Origin: Lepiota brunneoincarnata
Taxonomy: Eukaryota > Basidiomycota > Agaricomycetes > Agaricales > Agaricaceae
DNA length: 64,000 bases
Assembly: GCA_023014365.1 (NCBI GenBank)
Contig: JAEBUN010000007.1
Span: 558,001 to 622,000 of the forward strand
Direction of reading: 5' to 3'
Shown here one piece after another: positions 1 through 9,336 of this stretch. The position numbers and the translations under genes are program-made. The notes beneath the pieces were generated by a model. That model was not told where the DNA came from, ran no database searches, and saw only the letters and a program-made list of their open reading frames with translations. Every line of letters starts with the position of its first letter. Position 1 is the first letter of the stretch.

Positions 1-1694
1 GGATCACACCGCCGAACTGGTTCGGATGAAACACGCCAAACTTGACAGCCTCAAACTGCAAGCGGCGCGAGATCATTTTCTTGATAAGCTTACCGAGAGT
101 ATTGAGAAGGATGATCGGTCTGAACGCCTTCGGAGTGGCATAGGAGGGCTTGCCAGGCTTCGGTATGATAACCAACACAGCTCTCCTTAAAGTGACGAGG
201 CCAATGCCCGCACTCCATGCAGGCATCGGCGATCCGACAGACCAAACGGGTGACCGTCGGGCCCGCCAGAACGGACTTGAGGTGCGTCCACGTGATGTGG
301 TCCGGACCGGGTGAGGACAGAGAAGAGCACGCGCGCAAGGCCTTGTGCATCTCCAAGTCGGAAAAGACCGGCCACTCCCGCGGTGGGAGCGGATTGATCT
401 GATCAAGAACCCCGACATTGACCGGGCGGTCGTTGGCGGCGTTGTAAGAACCGTGGAGCCCTTCCCAGAGTTCCTCGAGAGAGTTGCAGGGGCAATCGCG
501 ATAGCGGATCGCCTCGCAGGGAGGCAACTTGCGCGCCCTGACCCAGTCCATCAGGTCCCAGGGGCGCTTGTTGGAAGAAGCAATCTCCTCGATACGCTCA
601 TCGAAGAACTTGCGCTTGGCGGCCCTCCAGGTCCGCTTAAATGTGCGGGCGTCCTCCCAGTCCCGAGACCGAGAATACACCGCGTAAGTGTGCGAGCACT
701 CGTCATCCCACCACGGCTTAGACCGTGAGACGATGCAGATCTCCTTGGAGTGGGCGAGCCACGCCTTGGAGAAGACCGCAGAGATAGCCAGGGCCACCTC
801 GTCGATCCTGTCTGATGAGCCCAGGTCTGGAAAGTCCAGGCCCATAAGCCCCATCGATACCTCAGCTAGGAACTCGGCCTCCTCATCCGAGTCCCGCTTC
901 AGCGAGCGCCTGGGCACAGCCTCCTCGAAGGCCTCCAGAGGGATAGTGATCCGAAGGGGGCAGTGGTCAGATTGACCCCGCAGATCAGGACACCGCGTGG
1001 GAAGCGGCAGATGGCCCGCGGCCGCCCTCGCAAACACGAGGTCGATCACGGTAGAAGCAAGCCCCTCCTCAAAGGGGAAGTGCATGGGGCCCGGGTTCTC
1101 AGGGAGTGAGAGGTCCAGGCCCAACGAGTCCGCCGTTTCCAGCAGGGAGGCGGCAGCAGCGGAGTTGTGGGGGGCCCACGGGTCCCACTGCGGCGAGCAG
1201 CAGTTAAAGTCCCCCAACATGAGGGCACACTGCGGGAGAGAGTCAGCGGCGTCCGTGAGGTAGCGGATGCCTGACTGCCTGTCGTCTGAGTAGACGTTGA
1301 GAAAGTACACGGCCTCCCCATGCAGAAACATGGAGACGGCCATGACGTCACGGTGGTCGACGACATCACGTCGAAGCGAGGGGCGGAGCCGCATCATCCG
1401 GTTATGTACGTACGCCATAACCCGAGGGGGCTGATCCGGGGAAGAAGGAGGGTGGAACAAACACAGCCACTCCGGATGCTTGGGCGCCCCGACAACCTCG
1501 TCCCCGTCAGGGTCAGAGGAGGACGGAACGCAACGGATGGAGCGCCAAGGCGGCTCCTGCAGTAAGAACATATCAACATCATCCTTGAATTGTTCCAGTA
1601 AAGAGTCCACAAGAATGTAACTACGAAATACATTCTGTGACCATATACGACACGCTCTCCTCAATCTCCTAGGTTCCTGACGGTCCCTATTCAT
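1..1694 (-). pseudogene. LINE-1 ORF2, N-terminal part (endonuclease and start of RT), copy A
   Basis: Starts at the ATG at 1694, which overlaps the ORF1 stop as ATGA. The endonuclease is readable: N20 in SQNV, E47 in LLQEPPW, a GDFN motif, and SDHCPL. The frame shifts near base 180, just before the first RT block (PKPGKPSY), by a small insertion compared with sister copies, so no functional RT could be made. The piece leaves the window at about codon 565, in the NQFGGVIQ block. This is the endonuclease that would nick target DNA for target-primed reverse transcription; this copy is dead. Confidence 0.88.
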
Positions 1695-2579
1695 TGGGTT
1701 AAGCGAGGTTGACGTGGTGGGGAACGAACCCTTACCGGAGAATCGTACCGGCGCTCGATCCACTCCCGATCGAAGCGGTGAGCCCAGAACGGGCAGGCCG
1801 AAGCCGATGCAGCGTGAGCACCGCTGCAATTCACGCAAACAGGCGCGTGAGGGCAGGGGCGGTCCACGGGGGTGGGGGCAATGGGCGGCCTATGATTGGG
1901 CTGCCCCTTGCAACACGACGCAAACGCCCGATGGTTAGTCGGGGAATGCGGACCGCCGCAATAAGAGCAGCGGATAGCCTCGCGTCGGCAGGCTAGGGAG
2001 GGGTGCCCCCACTTCCAGCAACGCTGGCAGAGGGGGACACCGGGGTTGGCCTTCGCAGGGATGATCCTGCACAGAGTGCCGTCGATAGTGATGACGCGTC
2101 GGGAGACCGTCTTCACGTTGGAACCCTGCTGAGAGTCCCAGATCTCAAAGAACACGGTTGCCGTGTCAGCGGCGCGCAAGTTCTTGACAATGCGCAGCCT
2201 GGTGGCCAGCACAAAATACTCAGACCACACAGAACGCTGCATGGCCTCGACCACCCTGTCGGGCGTGAGCCAGGGCTGACCGCCCCGGAACATGGGTGCG
2301 TCGAGGAGCTTGAGGTAGCTCTTCGAGCGGGGAAGGTTCGCGTCGACGACGGCATTAGGCCAGTTCGCGCGGACCGCGTTCCTGATAGTGCCAATGTCCA
2401 GTTCGCTGGGCACGGCGGTGGTGTAGCACGCTACATGTGAGTCCATCTGCTGGACCCGCTCGATGCGAACGAGCGAGCCCGCAGACGCCAGAGCGGCGGC
2501 CGCCACCCGATGAATCTCCGCGCAGACGACGGGGCCCAGGTTAACCGGGAGACCGCCCCCTGCGAGGGTGAGCATGACC
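1691..2579 (-). pseudogene. LINE-1 ORF1, C-terminal part with zinc knuckles, copy A
   Basis: Encodes the conserved second half of ORF1, from VMLTLAGGG to the stop. It includes the three cysteine clusters of the LINE ORF1 nucleic-acid-binding region: CQRCWKWGHPSLAC (CX2CX4HX4C), CSYCGGPHSPTNH, and CVNCSGAHAASASAC. In this class the ORF1 protein coats the element RNA. The stop TGA overlaps the ORF2 ATG. The N-terminal half lies at 5504-6500, beyond inserted copy B. Confidence 0.87.
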
Positions 2580-2581
2580 CT

Positions 2582-5131
2582 GACTTGGAGATGCACGAGG
2601 CTTTGCGCGCGTGCTCTTCTTTGTCCTCACCTGGTCCGGACCACGTCACGTGGACGCACCTCAAGTCCGTTCTGGCGGGCCCGACGGTTACCCGTTTGGT
2701 CTGTCGGATTGCCGATGCCTGCATGGAATGCGGGCATTGGCCTCGTCACTTTAAGGAGAGCGTGTCGGTTATCATACCGAAGCCTGGCAAGCCCTCCTAT
2801 GCTACTCCGAAGGCGTTCAGACCAATCGTCCTTCTCAATACTCTCGGTAAGCTTATCGAGAAAATGATCTCGCGCCGCTTGCAGTTCGAGGCTGTCAAGT
2901 TTGGCGTGTTCCATCCGAACCAGTTCGGCGGTGTGATCCAGCGGTCCACCGAAGATGCTGGTGCCTACCTCGTGCACCTTGTTCGTGCCGGGTGGGCCCA
3001 CGGGCTGAAGACGAGTGTTCTCGCCTTCGACATCGCACAGTTCTTCCCATCCCTGAACCATGGGATGCTTCTCGCGGTTCTGGCTCGGCAGGGGTTCTCC
3101 CCTTGTGTGGGCCGGTTCTTCGCTTCTTATCTCACAGGGAGGTTTACCAGCTACGCCTGGAACTCCTTCCTGTCTGAACCGTTCCGGGCGGAGGTGGGGG
3201 TGGGCCAGGGGTCTGCCCTCTCACCCGTCCTGTCCGGCCTCTACTTGGCCCCAGCCATGTATATTATCGAGCGGCGGCTCCCTCAGCCGGGCCTTTCGCT
3301 CCTGTCTTACGTCGACGATGGCACCATCGTGGCGCAGGCCTGGGACTTGGACGCTAACTGCGTCCTACTCCGCAGATCTTATGAGGTTGTCCATGACACC
3401 TTTACTCGGTTCGCACTGGTCGTGGAGCACGATAAGTCCAAGCTCTTCCATTTCTCGTGGGATCGTTCCGGTGAGAACCCCCCGGTGGACTTGGGGTTTC
3501 CCCCGTTCACTGGCGCTACCCCTCTTTGGCCCAAGACCTATTGGAGGTACTTGGGTTTCTATTTCGATCGTGCCCTTACGTTTAAGGAGCATGTTCACTT
3601 CTATTCTACTAAGGCTATTTCCACGGTCAAGGCCATGGGAATGCTTGGTAATTCCGTCCGGGGGCTTCTGCCAGACCAGAAGCGCCTTCTATACCGGTCG
3701 TGCGTGGTTCCCATAGCCACGTACGGCTTTCGCTTGTGGTATTACCGGGGCGCCAGGTGCAAGGGCGCGCTGGACCACCTTCGCCAGATGCAGCGGCGGG
3801 CTGCACTCTGGATTACTGGTGCCTTCAGGACGTCACCCGATGGGGGGGTTGGGGCCATTGCGGGCCTGATCCCCATTCATCTCCATCTCCGGAAGCTTCG
3901 TGACCGTGCCGAGTTGCGGTACGCCACGCTTGCTCCGGGTCATCCCGTCCGTGCCCTCCTTGGCTGGGGCTACAGCGGTGATCTCCGGTCTCATGTCCGG
4001 TCTATAGCCAGGCTCCCTCCCCGCGAGCTGATCAAGGTGAAGGGGCCTGTTGTCGACGCTAACCAGCGTCTTGCTGCCCTCGCTGGGCCCTTCGACGCGG
4101 TAGCGCCGGAGGCCTGGCCGGGGCGCCGTCTCTTGGATGTGTACCCCGAGCGGGTCCGCTTCCATTCTTACGACCGGGGGGCGGAGGACGCCCTTGCGGC
4201 CCATGTCACGGCTCTCGACCGGGTTTTGGCCCGGGCACAGGCTGATCCGGGGGTTCTGGTGGCAGCGACAGACGCGAGTCTGCCGCCCCGCCAGGTCCAC
4301 CAGGCGGTTTCGGCCGCCCAGGTGTTCCGGGGGCTGGACTGCATCCATGCGGTCCGGCTCCCGGGGGGGAAGGTCACGGCTCCCGAGGCCGAGCTTTTCG
4401 CCATCCGGCTGGCGGTGTCCAAGGCAGTTTCTGTCGAGGGCGCCGCTGGTCTCATCTTGTTCACCGACTCGTTGGCCTCGGCCAGGCGGGCGGTGGACCC
4501 ATCGGTGCACTCCGCCCAGGGCCATTCCTTGGCGGTCTGTCGCCTTCTTGCCGAGTGGTTCGCCGGGGGTCCGGCCCGCTCGGTCCATTTCTGGGAGGTT
4601 CCCTCGCGTGCGAGGTGGCCTTTCCATACTCAGGTGCACGACTTCGCTTGGTCGTTGCCTCCCATTGGGGTAGGGGCTCGTCCCCGGGCCTCGCTTGACT
4701 ACCTCCGCAAGGAGGAAGTACGGTCGTGTCAGGACCACTGGATCGACTTGTTCCAGGATCCTGACCACCGCGGGCATGGTTTCCTCCAGCTCGCCAGGGA
4801 CGACGACCGTCCCCTGCGGCCCACGTATCTCCACGGTGGTGCCTGGATCCCGCACGCTCACTCGGTGTCAGTGATGGCCCAGATGACGCGTGCTATTCTT
4901 AATCACGCGCCGATAGGGGGCTATCGGAGGTGCTTTTTCCCACAGGAGGACTATTCCTGTCGCTGCGGGTTTCGGGAGGAAACTCGTGAGCATGTGTTCC
5001 GGAGCTGCCCCAGGCACTCCATGGCGGGGGTCCCGGCTACGGTCGAGGCTCTCATTGCTTTCCTTGAGGCGTCCCCGACCGCGTTCGCGTTCGCTGAGAG
5101 GGCCGGGCCCCCCCCGGGGGGTATCGGCTAG
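2582..5131 (+). CDS. LINE-1 ORF2, C-terminal 849 aa (RT, RNase H, zinc finger), open
   Basis: Open from the truncation point to the natural stop. RT blocks: PKPGKPSYATPKAFRPIVLL, AFDIAQFFPSLNHG, GVGQGSALSPVLSGLYL and the catalytic SYVDDGTIV. The RNase H follows with TDAS, EAELFAI and LFTDS carrying the acidic residues. The C-terminal zinc finger reads CRCGFREETREHVFRSC. Endonuclease and start codon are absent, so it cannot act alone, but the lack of any stop over 849 codons marks a young copy. It is about 98% alike by eye to copy M (38952-42734), probably the same sub-family. Confidence 0.92.
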   Translation, partial: DLEMHEALRACSSLSSPGPDHVTWTHLKSVLAGPTVTRLVCRIADACMECGHWPRHFKESVSVIIPKPGKPSYATPKAFRPIVLLNTLGKLIEKMISRRLQFEAVKFGVFHPNQFGGVIQRSTEDAGAYLVHLVRAGWAHGLKTSVLAFDIAQFFPSLNHGMLLAVLARQGFSPCVGRFFASYLTGRFTSYAWNSFLSEPFRAEVGVGQGSALSPVLSGLYLAPAMYIIERRLPQPGLSLLSYVDDGTIVAQAWDLDANCVLLRRSYEVVHDTFTRFALVVEHDKSKLFHFSWDRSGENPPVDLGFPPFTGATPLWPKTYWRYLGFYFDRALTFKEHVHFYSTKAISTVKAMGMLGNSVRGLLPDQKRLLYRSCVVPIATYGFRLWYYRGARCKGALDHLRQMQRRAALWITGAFRTSPDGGVGAIAGLIPIHLHLRKLRDRAELRYATLAPGHPVRALLGWGYSGDLRSHVRSIARLPPRELIKVKGPVVDANQRLAALAGPFDAVAPEAWPGRRLLDVYPERVRFHSYDRGAEDALAAHVTALDRVLARAQADPGVLVAATDASLPPRQVHQAVSAAQVFRGLDCIHAVRLPGGKVTAPEAELFAIRLAVSKAVSVEGAAGLILFTDSLASARRAVDPSVHSAQGHSLAVCRLLAEWFAGGPARSVHFWEVPSRARWPFHTQVHDFAWSLPPIGVGARPRASLDYLRKEEVRSCQDHWIDLFQDPDHRGHGFLQLARDDDRPLRPTYLHGGAWIPHAHSVSVMAQMTRAILNHAPIGGYRRCFFPQEDYSCRCGFREETREHVFRSCPRHSMAGVPATVEALIAFLEASPTAFAFAERAGPPPGGIG

Positions 5132-5471
5132 TAGCTCTGCCTGGCGCCCGGTTGGATCCGGGCCGGGGCGGTGGTTATTCCCCCGCTGCCTTCGGGCGGT
5201 GTGTAGGGATTTACGCGGGAACTGACCCCTAACCCCCGATAAGGGGGGGGACCTTGTCTTGGCTTCGCTCCCACTGCCGCGCGCTGGGCGGCAGCCGTCT
5301 TCCCGCCTCCGTTCGTTCGGGGCGGCTTCGTCCTGGGCATGGGGATACGCATGCCCGCGTCCGCGGTCACGCGTTGTATGTACAGATACCCTGTAGTGTA
5401 CGGCTCGGTCGTTTGTACCGTAGTTAGTAGCTGCACGCGGCCTCCCTACGCGGCCCGCGTTATAAATTGGA

Positions 5472-5476
<5 letters not shown>
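5132..5476 (+). other. LINE-1 3' UTR of copy B, with conserved hairpin module
   Basis: Contains the block shared by all LINE-1 tails in the window: GGTGTAGGGATTTACG, then GAACTGACCCCTAACCCCC, GATA, and a G8 run, forming a C5/G5 stem at about 5232-5250. It ends TATAAATTGGAGATTT before the A tail. Such 3' structures are where LINE RTs bind their RNA; the role here is inferred. Confidence 0.75.
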
Positions 5477-5503
<27 letters not shown>

Positions 5504-5504
<1 letters not shown>

Positions 5505-6500
5505 CGGGGCGGGGAACGAGGCTTGGTAGCCAAGTTGACACGCGGAGGGGGGGGACCGGGGGGAGGCCTCGCAGCCAACCGAGCCCTGTCCGCCGCCGAC
5601 AGCGGAGGGACATTGGCAGCTCGTGCCGCCCTGATGCGAGATGGCCGCTGCCCCGCACCGGGGTTGCGAGCCACTGGGACAGGGTTGCCCAAGCCCGTGC
5701 GGGCCAGGTTCCTGAAGAATTGCTGAGTAGGCGCAGGACGCGCATACCCAGCAGGAAAACGCCCCAGATCCTCCACCGGGGCAGGAGGCAGGGGGAGATC
5801 ACCCTCCCAAGGGGCATGGTGCGAGCCACCCGCCTGGGGAGCGCCATCCACCTCCATAGGAGCCACGGAGGCCCTAGGAGAGGGGGCGTGCATACTGCCC
5901 GCCACCCCAACAGGAGCGGGGGGTGCAGCAGAGTCCGGCCGTTTGCCCTTCCCTTGCGCAGGGGTAGGGGTGCTCGGCCTGGACGGACCATACACCTCAG
6001 AGGCCCACTCATGGAGCCTCAGGGTGCGCTTGCCCTCCTCGAAGGGGATATCGTCCCAGTCATGCTCTTCCACCTCGCGAAAGAGCCTGGCTAGGGAGCG
6101 GGCGACCTCCGCGCTGCCGCCTTCAGAAAGGTTGCCGCGTTTGGCTCTCTCCAGCCACAGCACGACGACATCGAGAGCGTCCGCCACGACCCCAGCCTCA
6201 CCCTCTGCATCCGCGGGGTCGCGGGAAAGGGTGAGGAAGGTGGGGACGAAGGGTGCGCTTGGGGCGAGGGGTCACCGGGGCGTCATCCGGGTAAACAGCG
6301 GACTCACGAGGCCTTTTGGGGGCCTCGGCAGCCGGAGCAGGGGCAGCAGCCTGCGACGCAGTACTGTAGCCGGGTCGAGAGGAGCCGGAGGGGGCATCCT
6401 GAGTGCGGACGATAGCCATAGCGAGGGGGTCCAGCGACGAAGGATCCGCCGGTGGAGGAGCCCCCGCTCCCTGAGAGGAACGAGTAGACCTAGGAGGCAT
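5504..6500 (-). pseudogene. LINE-1 ORF1, N-terminal part, copy A (frameshifted)
   Basis: Starts at ATG 6500 (MPPRSTRSSQGAG) and matches the low-complexity, proline- and alanine-rich N-terminal half of the full-length ORF1 (16733-18928). About 140 bp is missing near 6262, covering the acidic EEEEDPEF stretch, and this shifts the frame. The last readable ORF1 residues before inserted copy B are ATKPRSPPR. An apparent 439-codon frame over 4868-6187 is an artefact reading through the inserted poly(A) as poly-phenylalanine. Confidence 0.85.
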
Positions 6501-6616
6501 GCGCGTAGGAAGTTAAGATCGTAGATCAGACCACTAGAGCTCGTTGTATAGAACGATGAAGGGGTTGGCTTGTGGCTGTGCAAGCGAGTTGGTGGCGGTT
6601 GACTTCCAAGAAGGGA
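6501..6616 (-). other. LINE-1 5' UTR and 5' end, copy A
   Basis: About 116 bp upstream of the ORF1 ATG, colinear with 18929-19044 of copy D. Both end at the same sequence (plus strand ...CCAAGAAGGGATG) and then diverge completely, which fixes the true 5' end of the LINE-1 transcript at CATCCCTTCTTGG. Any promoter must lie in this short leader and the start of ORF1. Confidence 0.8.
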
Positions 6617-8242
6617 TGGCGCTACCCCTCTTCAGCCCAAGACCTATTGGAGGTACTTGGGTTTCTATTTCGATCGTGCCCTTACGTTTAAGGAGCATGT
6701 TCGCTTCTATTCTACTAAGGCTATTTCCATGGTCAAGGCCATGGGGATGCTTGGTAACTCCGTCCGGGGGCTTCTGCCAGATCAGAAGCGCCTTCTGTAT
6801 CGGTTGTGCGTGGTTCCTATAGCCACATACGGCTTTCGTCTGTGGTACTACCGGGGCGCCAGGTGTAAGGGCGCTCTGGACCACCTCCGCCGGATGCAGC
6901 GTCAGGGCTGCGCTCTGGATTACCGGCGCCTTTAGGACGTCTCCCGATGGGGGGGTTGGGGCCATTGCGGGCCTGATCCCCATTCATCTTCATCTCCGGA
7001 AGCTTCGTGACCGTGCCGAGTTGCGGTACGCCACGCTTGCTCCGGGCCACCCCGTTCGTGCCCTCCTTGGTTGGGGCTACAGCGGCGATCTCCGGTCTCA
7101 CAGTCCAGTCCATAGCCAGGCTCCCTCCCCGCGAGTTGGTCAAGGTGAAGGGGCCCGTTGTCAACGCTGACCAGCGTCTTGCTGCCCTCGCTGGGCCTTT
7201 CGACAGCTGTGGCGCCGGAGGCCTGGCTGGAGCGCCGTCTCTTGGATGTGTACCCCGATCGGGTCCGCTTCCACTCTTACGACCGGGGGGCGGAGGACAC
7301 CCTTACGGCCCATGTCGCGGCTCTCGACCGGGTTTTGGCCCGGGCGCAGGCCGATCCGGGGGTTCTGGTGGCAGCGACGGACGCGAGTCTGCCGCCCCGC
7401 CGGGTCCACCAGGTGGTTTCGGCCGCCCAGGTTTTCCAGGGGCTGGACTGCATCCATGCAGTCCGGCTTCCGGAGGGGAAGGTTACGGCTCCCGAGGCCG
7501 AGCTTTTCGCCATCCAGCTGGCGGTGTCCAAGGCAGTTTCTGTCGGGGGCGCCGCTAGTCTCATCTTGTTCACCGACTCGTTGGCCTTGGCCAGGCGGGC
7601 GGTGGACCCGTCGGTGCATTCCGCCCAGGGTCATTCCTTGGCGGTCTGCCGCCTTCTCGCCGAGTGGTTCGCCGGGGGTCCGGCCCGCTCGGTCCATTTC
7701 TGGGAGGTCCCTTCGCGTGCAAGGTGGCCTTTTCACACTCAGGTGCACGACTTTCGCTCGGTCGTTGCCTCCTGTTGGGGTAGGGGCTCGTCCCCGGGCC
7801 TCGCTTGACTACCTCCGCAAGGAGGAAGTATGGTCGTGTCAGGACCGCTGGATCGACTTGTTCCAGGATCCTGACCATCGCAGGGCACGGTTTCCTCCAG
7901 CTCGCCGGGGACGATGACCGTCCCCTTCGGCCCACGTATCTCCACGGTGGCGCCTGGATCCCGCACGCTCACTCGGTGTCAGTGATGGCCCGGATGACGC
8001 GTGCTATTCTTAACCACGCGCCGATAGGGGGCTATCGGAGGCGCTTTTTCCCACAGGAAGACTATTCCTGTCGCTGCGGGTTTCGGGAGGAAACTCGTGA
8101 GCACGTGTTCCGGAGCTGCCCTAGGCACTCCATGGCGGGGGTCCTGGCTACGGTCGAGGCTCTCATTGCTTTCCTCGAGGCGTCCCCGACCGCGTTCGCG
8201 TTCGCTGAGAGGGCCGGGCCCCCTCCGGGGGGTATCGGCTAG
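6617..8242 (+). pseudogene. LINE-1 ORF2 C-terminal part, copy C (several frameshifts)
   Basis: RT thumb, RNase H and the C-terminal zinc finger are recognisable, but the frame breaks at least four times. There is an extra base in the CGTCAGGGCTGCG stretch near 6903, further small indels near 7105 and 7205, and breaks near 7750 and 7885. RNase H motifs TDAS, EAELFAI and LFTDS survive. Decayed more than copies B or M. Confidence 0.87.
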
Positions 8243-8584
8243 TAGCTCTGCCTGGCGCCCGGCTGGGGCTGGGCCGGAGCGTTGGTTATTCTCCCGCCGT
8301 CTCCGGACGGTGTGTAGGGATTTACGTGGGAATTGACCCCTAACCCCCGATAAGGGGGGGGACCTTGCTTCGGCTCTGTTCCCGCGCTGTGCGCTGGGTG
8401 GCGGCTGTCTTCCCGCCTCCGTTCGTTCGGGGCGGCTTCGTCCTGGGCATGGGGAAACGCATGCCCGCGTCCGCGGTCACGCGTTGTATGTACAGATACC
8501 CCGTAGTGTACGGCTCGGTCGTTTGTACTGTAGTACGTTGCTGCGCACGGCCTCCCTACGCGGCCCGTGTAATAAATTGGAGAA

Positions 8585-8611
<27 letters not shown>
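6617..8611 (+). mobile_element. LINE-1 copy C: direct 3' half, joined to inverted 5' half A
   Basis: Begins inside ORF2 at GATPL (about codon 756) directly against the 5' end of minus-strand copy A, and runs to a tail at 8586-8611. A (codons up to at least 565 plus ORF1 and 5' UTR, inverted) and C (codon 756 to poly(A), direct) are complementary halves in the arrangement made by twin priming during LINE insertion. The missing ~190 codons would lie about 575 bp left of the window. Confidence 0.82.
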
Positions 8612-8615
<4 letters not shown>

Positions 8616-8696
8616 TATTGTTCCAGAGTCTGGTTGGTGTGTTCTGTCTGTCCGTCGCCTTCTGGATGATAGCCCAAAGTGAAGTGTAGTTTCATG
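8612..8696 (-). pseudogene. Gypsy-1 integrase scrap
   Basis: 85 bp matching the integrase core of Gypsy-1 pol (compare 54540-54625): KLHFTLGYHPEGDGQTEHTNQTLEQYL, including the catalytic glutamate of the DDE triad. Wedged between the poly(A) of copy C and the truncated 5' end of the next LINE-1. It is probably what remains of the target into which A/C inserted. Confidence 0.82.
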
Positions 8697-9336
8697 GTCG
8701 ACCTGGCGCGTGCTCTCCCGGGGCTACCTTCTCACAAGGTGGTCTCGTTTCATCGGCAGGCGGCAGCCGCCCAGCAGCCACCCAAGGCCCCCAAGCCTAG
8801 GATGACTACGTCCAGACCTTCGCGCAAGCAGGTCATGCTCACCCTCGCGGGGGGCGGTCTCCCGGTTAACCTGGGCCCCGTCGTCTGTGCAGAGATCCAT
8901 TGGGTGGCGGCCTCCGCCCTGGCTTCTGCGGGCTCCCTCGTTCGTATCGAGCGGGTCCAGCAGATGGACTCTCATGTAGCGTGCTACACCACCGCTGTGC
9001 CCAGCAAACTGGACATTGGCACTATCAGGAACGCTGTCCGCGGCAACTGGCCTAACACCGTCGTCGACGCGAACCTTCCCCGCTCGAAGAGCTACCTTAA
9101 GCTCCTCGATGCGCCTATGTTCCGGGGCGGGCAGCCCTGGCTCACGCCCGACAGGGTGGTCGAGGCCATGCAGCGATCTGTGTGGTCTGAGTATTTTGTG
9201 CTGGCCACCAGGCCGCGCATTGTCAAGAACTCGAGGGCCGCCGACACGGCCACCGTGTTCTTCGAGATCTGGGACTCCCAGCAGGGCTCTAACGCGAAGA
9301 CGGTCTCTCGACGCGTCATCACTATCGATGGCACTC
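8697..9336 (+). pseudogene. LINE-1 ORF1 of L2, first piece
   Basis: Open from VDLARALPGLPSHKV through VMLTLAGGG and WLTPDRVVEAMQRSVW to TIDGTL, where copy I interrupts. Continues at 11779. Lacks the N-terminal ~400 residues of the full ORF1. Confidence 0.9.
9322..9336 (+). repeat. Target site duplication of copy I (partner 11779-11793)
   Basis: CTATCGATGGCACTC stands on both sides of copy I, 15 of 15 bases identical. In copy I orientation the duplication begins GAG directly after the poly(A). Confidence 0.95.

Larger units (their letters stand above)
1..2579 (-). mobile_element. LINE-1 copy A, left piece (inverted 5' part of a LINE)
   Basis: Minus-strand LINE-1 sequence running from ORF1 (right) into the reverse transcriptase part of ORF2 (left), cut by the window edge. 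It continues at 5504-6616 on the far side of copy B, which landed inside ORF1. About 175 bp of ORF1 present in the full-length copy at 16733-18928 is missing at that break, so copy B removed target DNA rather than duplicating it. Together with 5504-6616 this gives 5' UTR, ORF1 and the first ~565 codons of ORF2. Confidence 0.9.
2580..5503 (+). mobile_element. LINE-1 copy B, 5'-truncated, with poly(A)
   Basis: A plus-strand copy that starts abruptly inside ORF2 (SDLEMHEALRACSS, about codon 445) and runs to a 27-A tail at 5477-5503. It sits inside ORF1 of minus-strand copy A. Left flank is GAGGGTGAGCATGACC, right flank GCGGGGCGGGGAACG; these are not duplicates, and ~175 bp of ORF1 between them is lost. 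5' truncation is normal for LINEs; the target deletion is less usual. Confidence 0.93.

Noticed and set aside
4868..6187. 439-codon minus-strand frame
   Set aside because: It reads antisense through LINE-1 ORF2 and the poly(A) of copy B (as poly-F) into ORF1 of copy A; an accident of GC-rich sequence.
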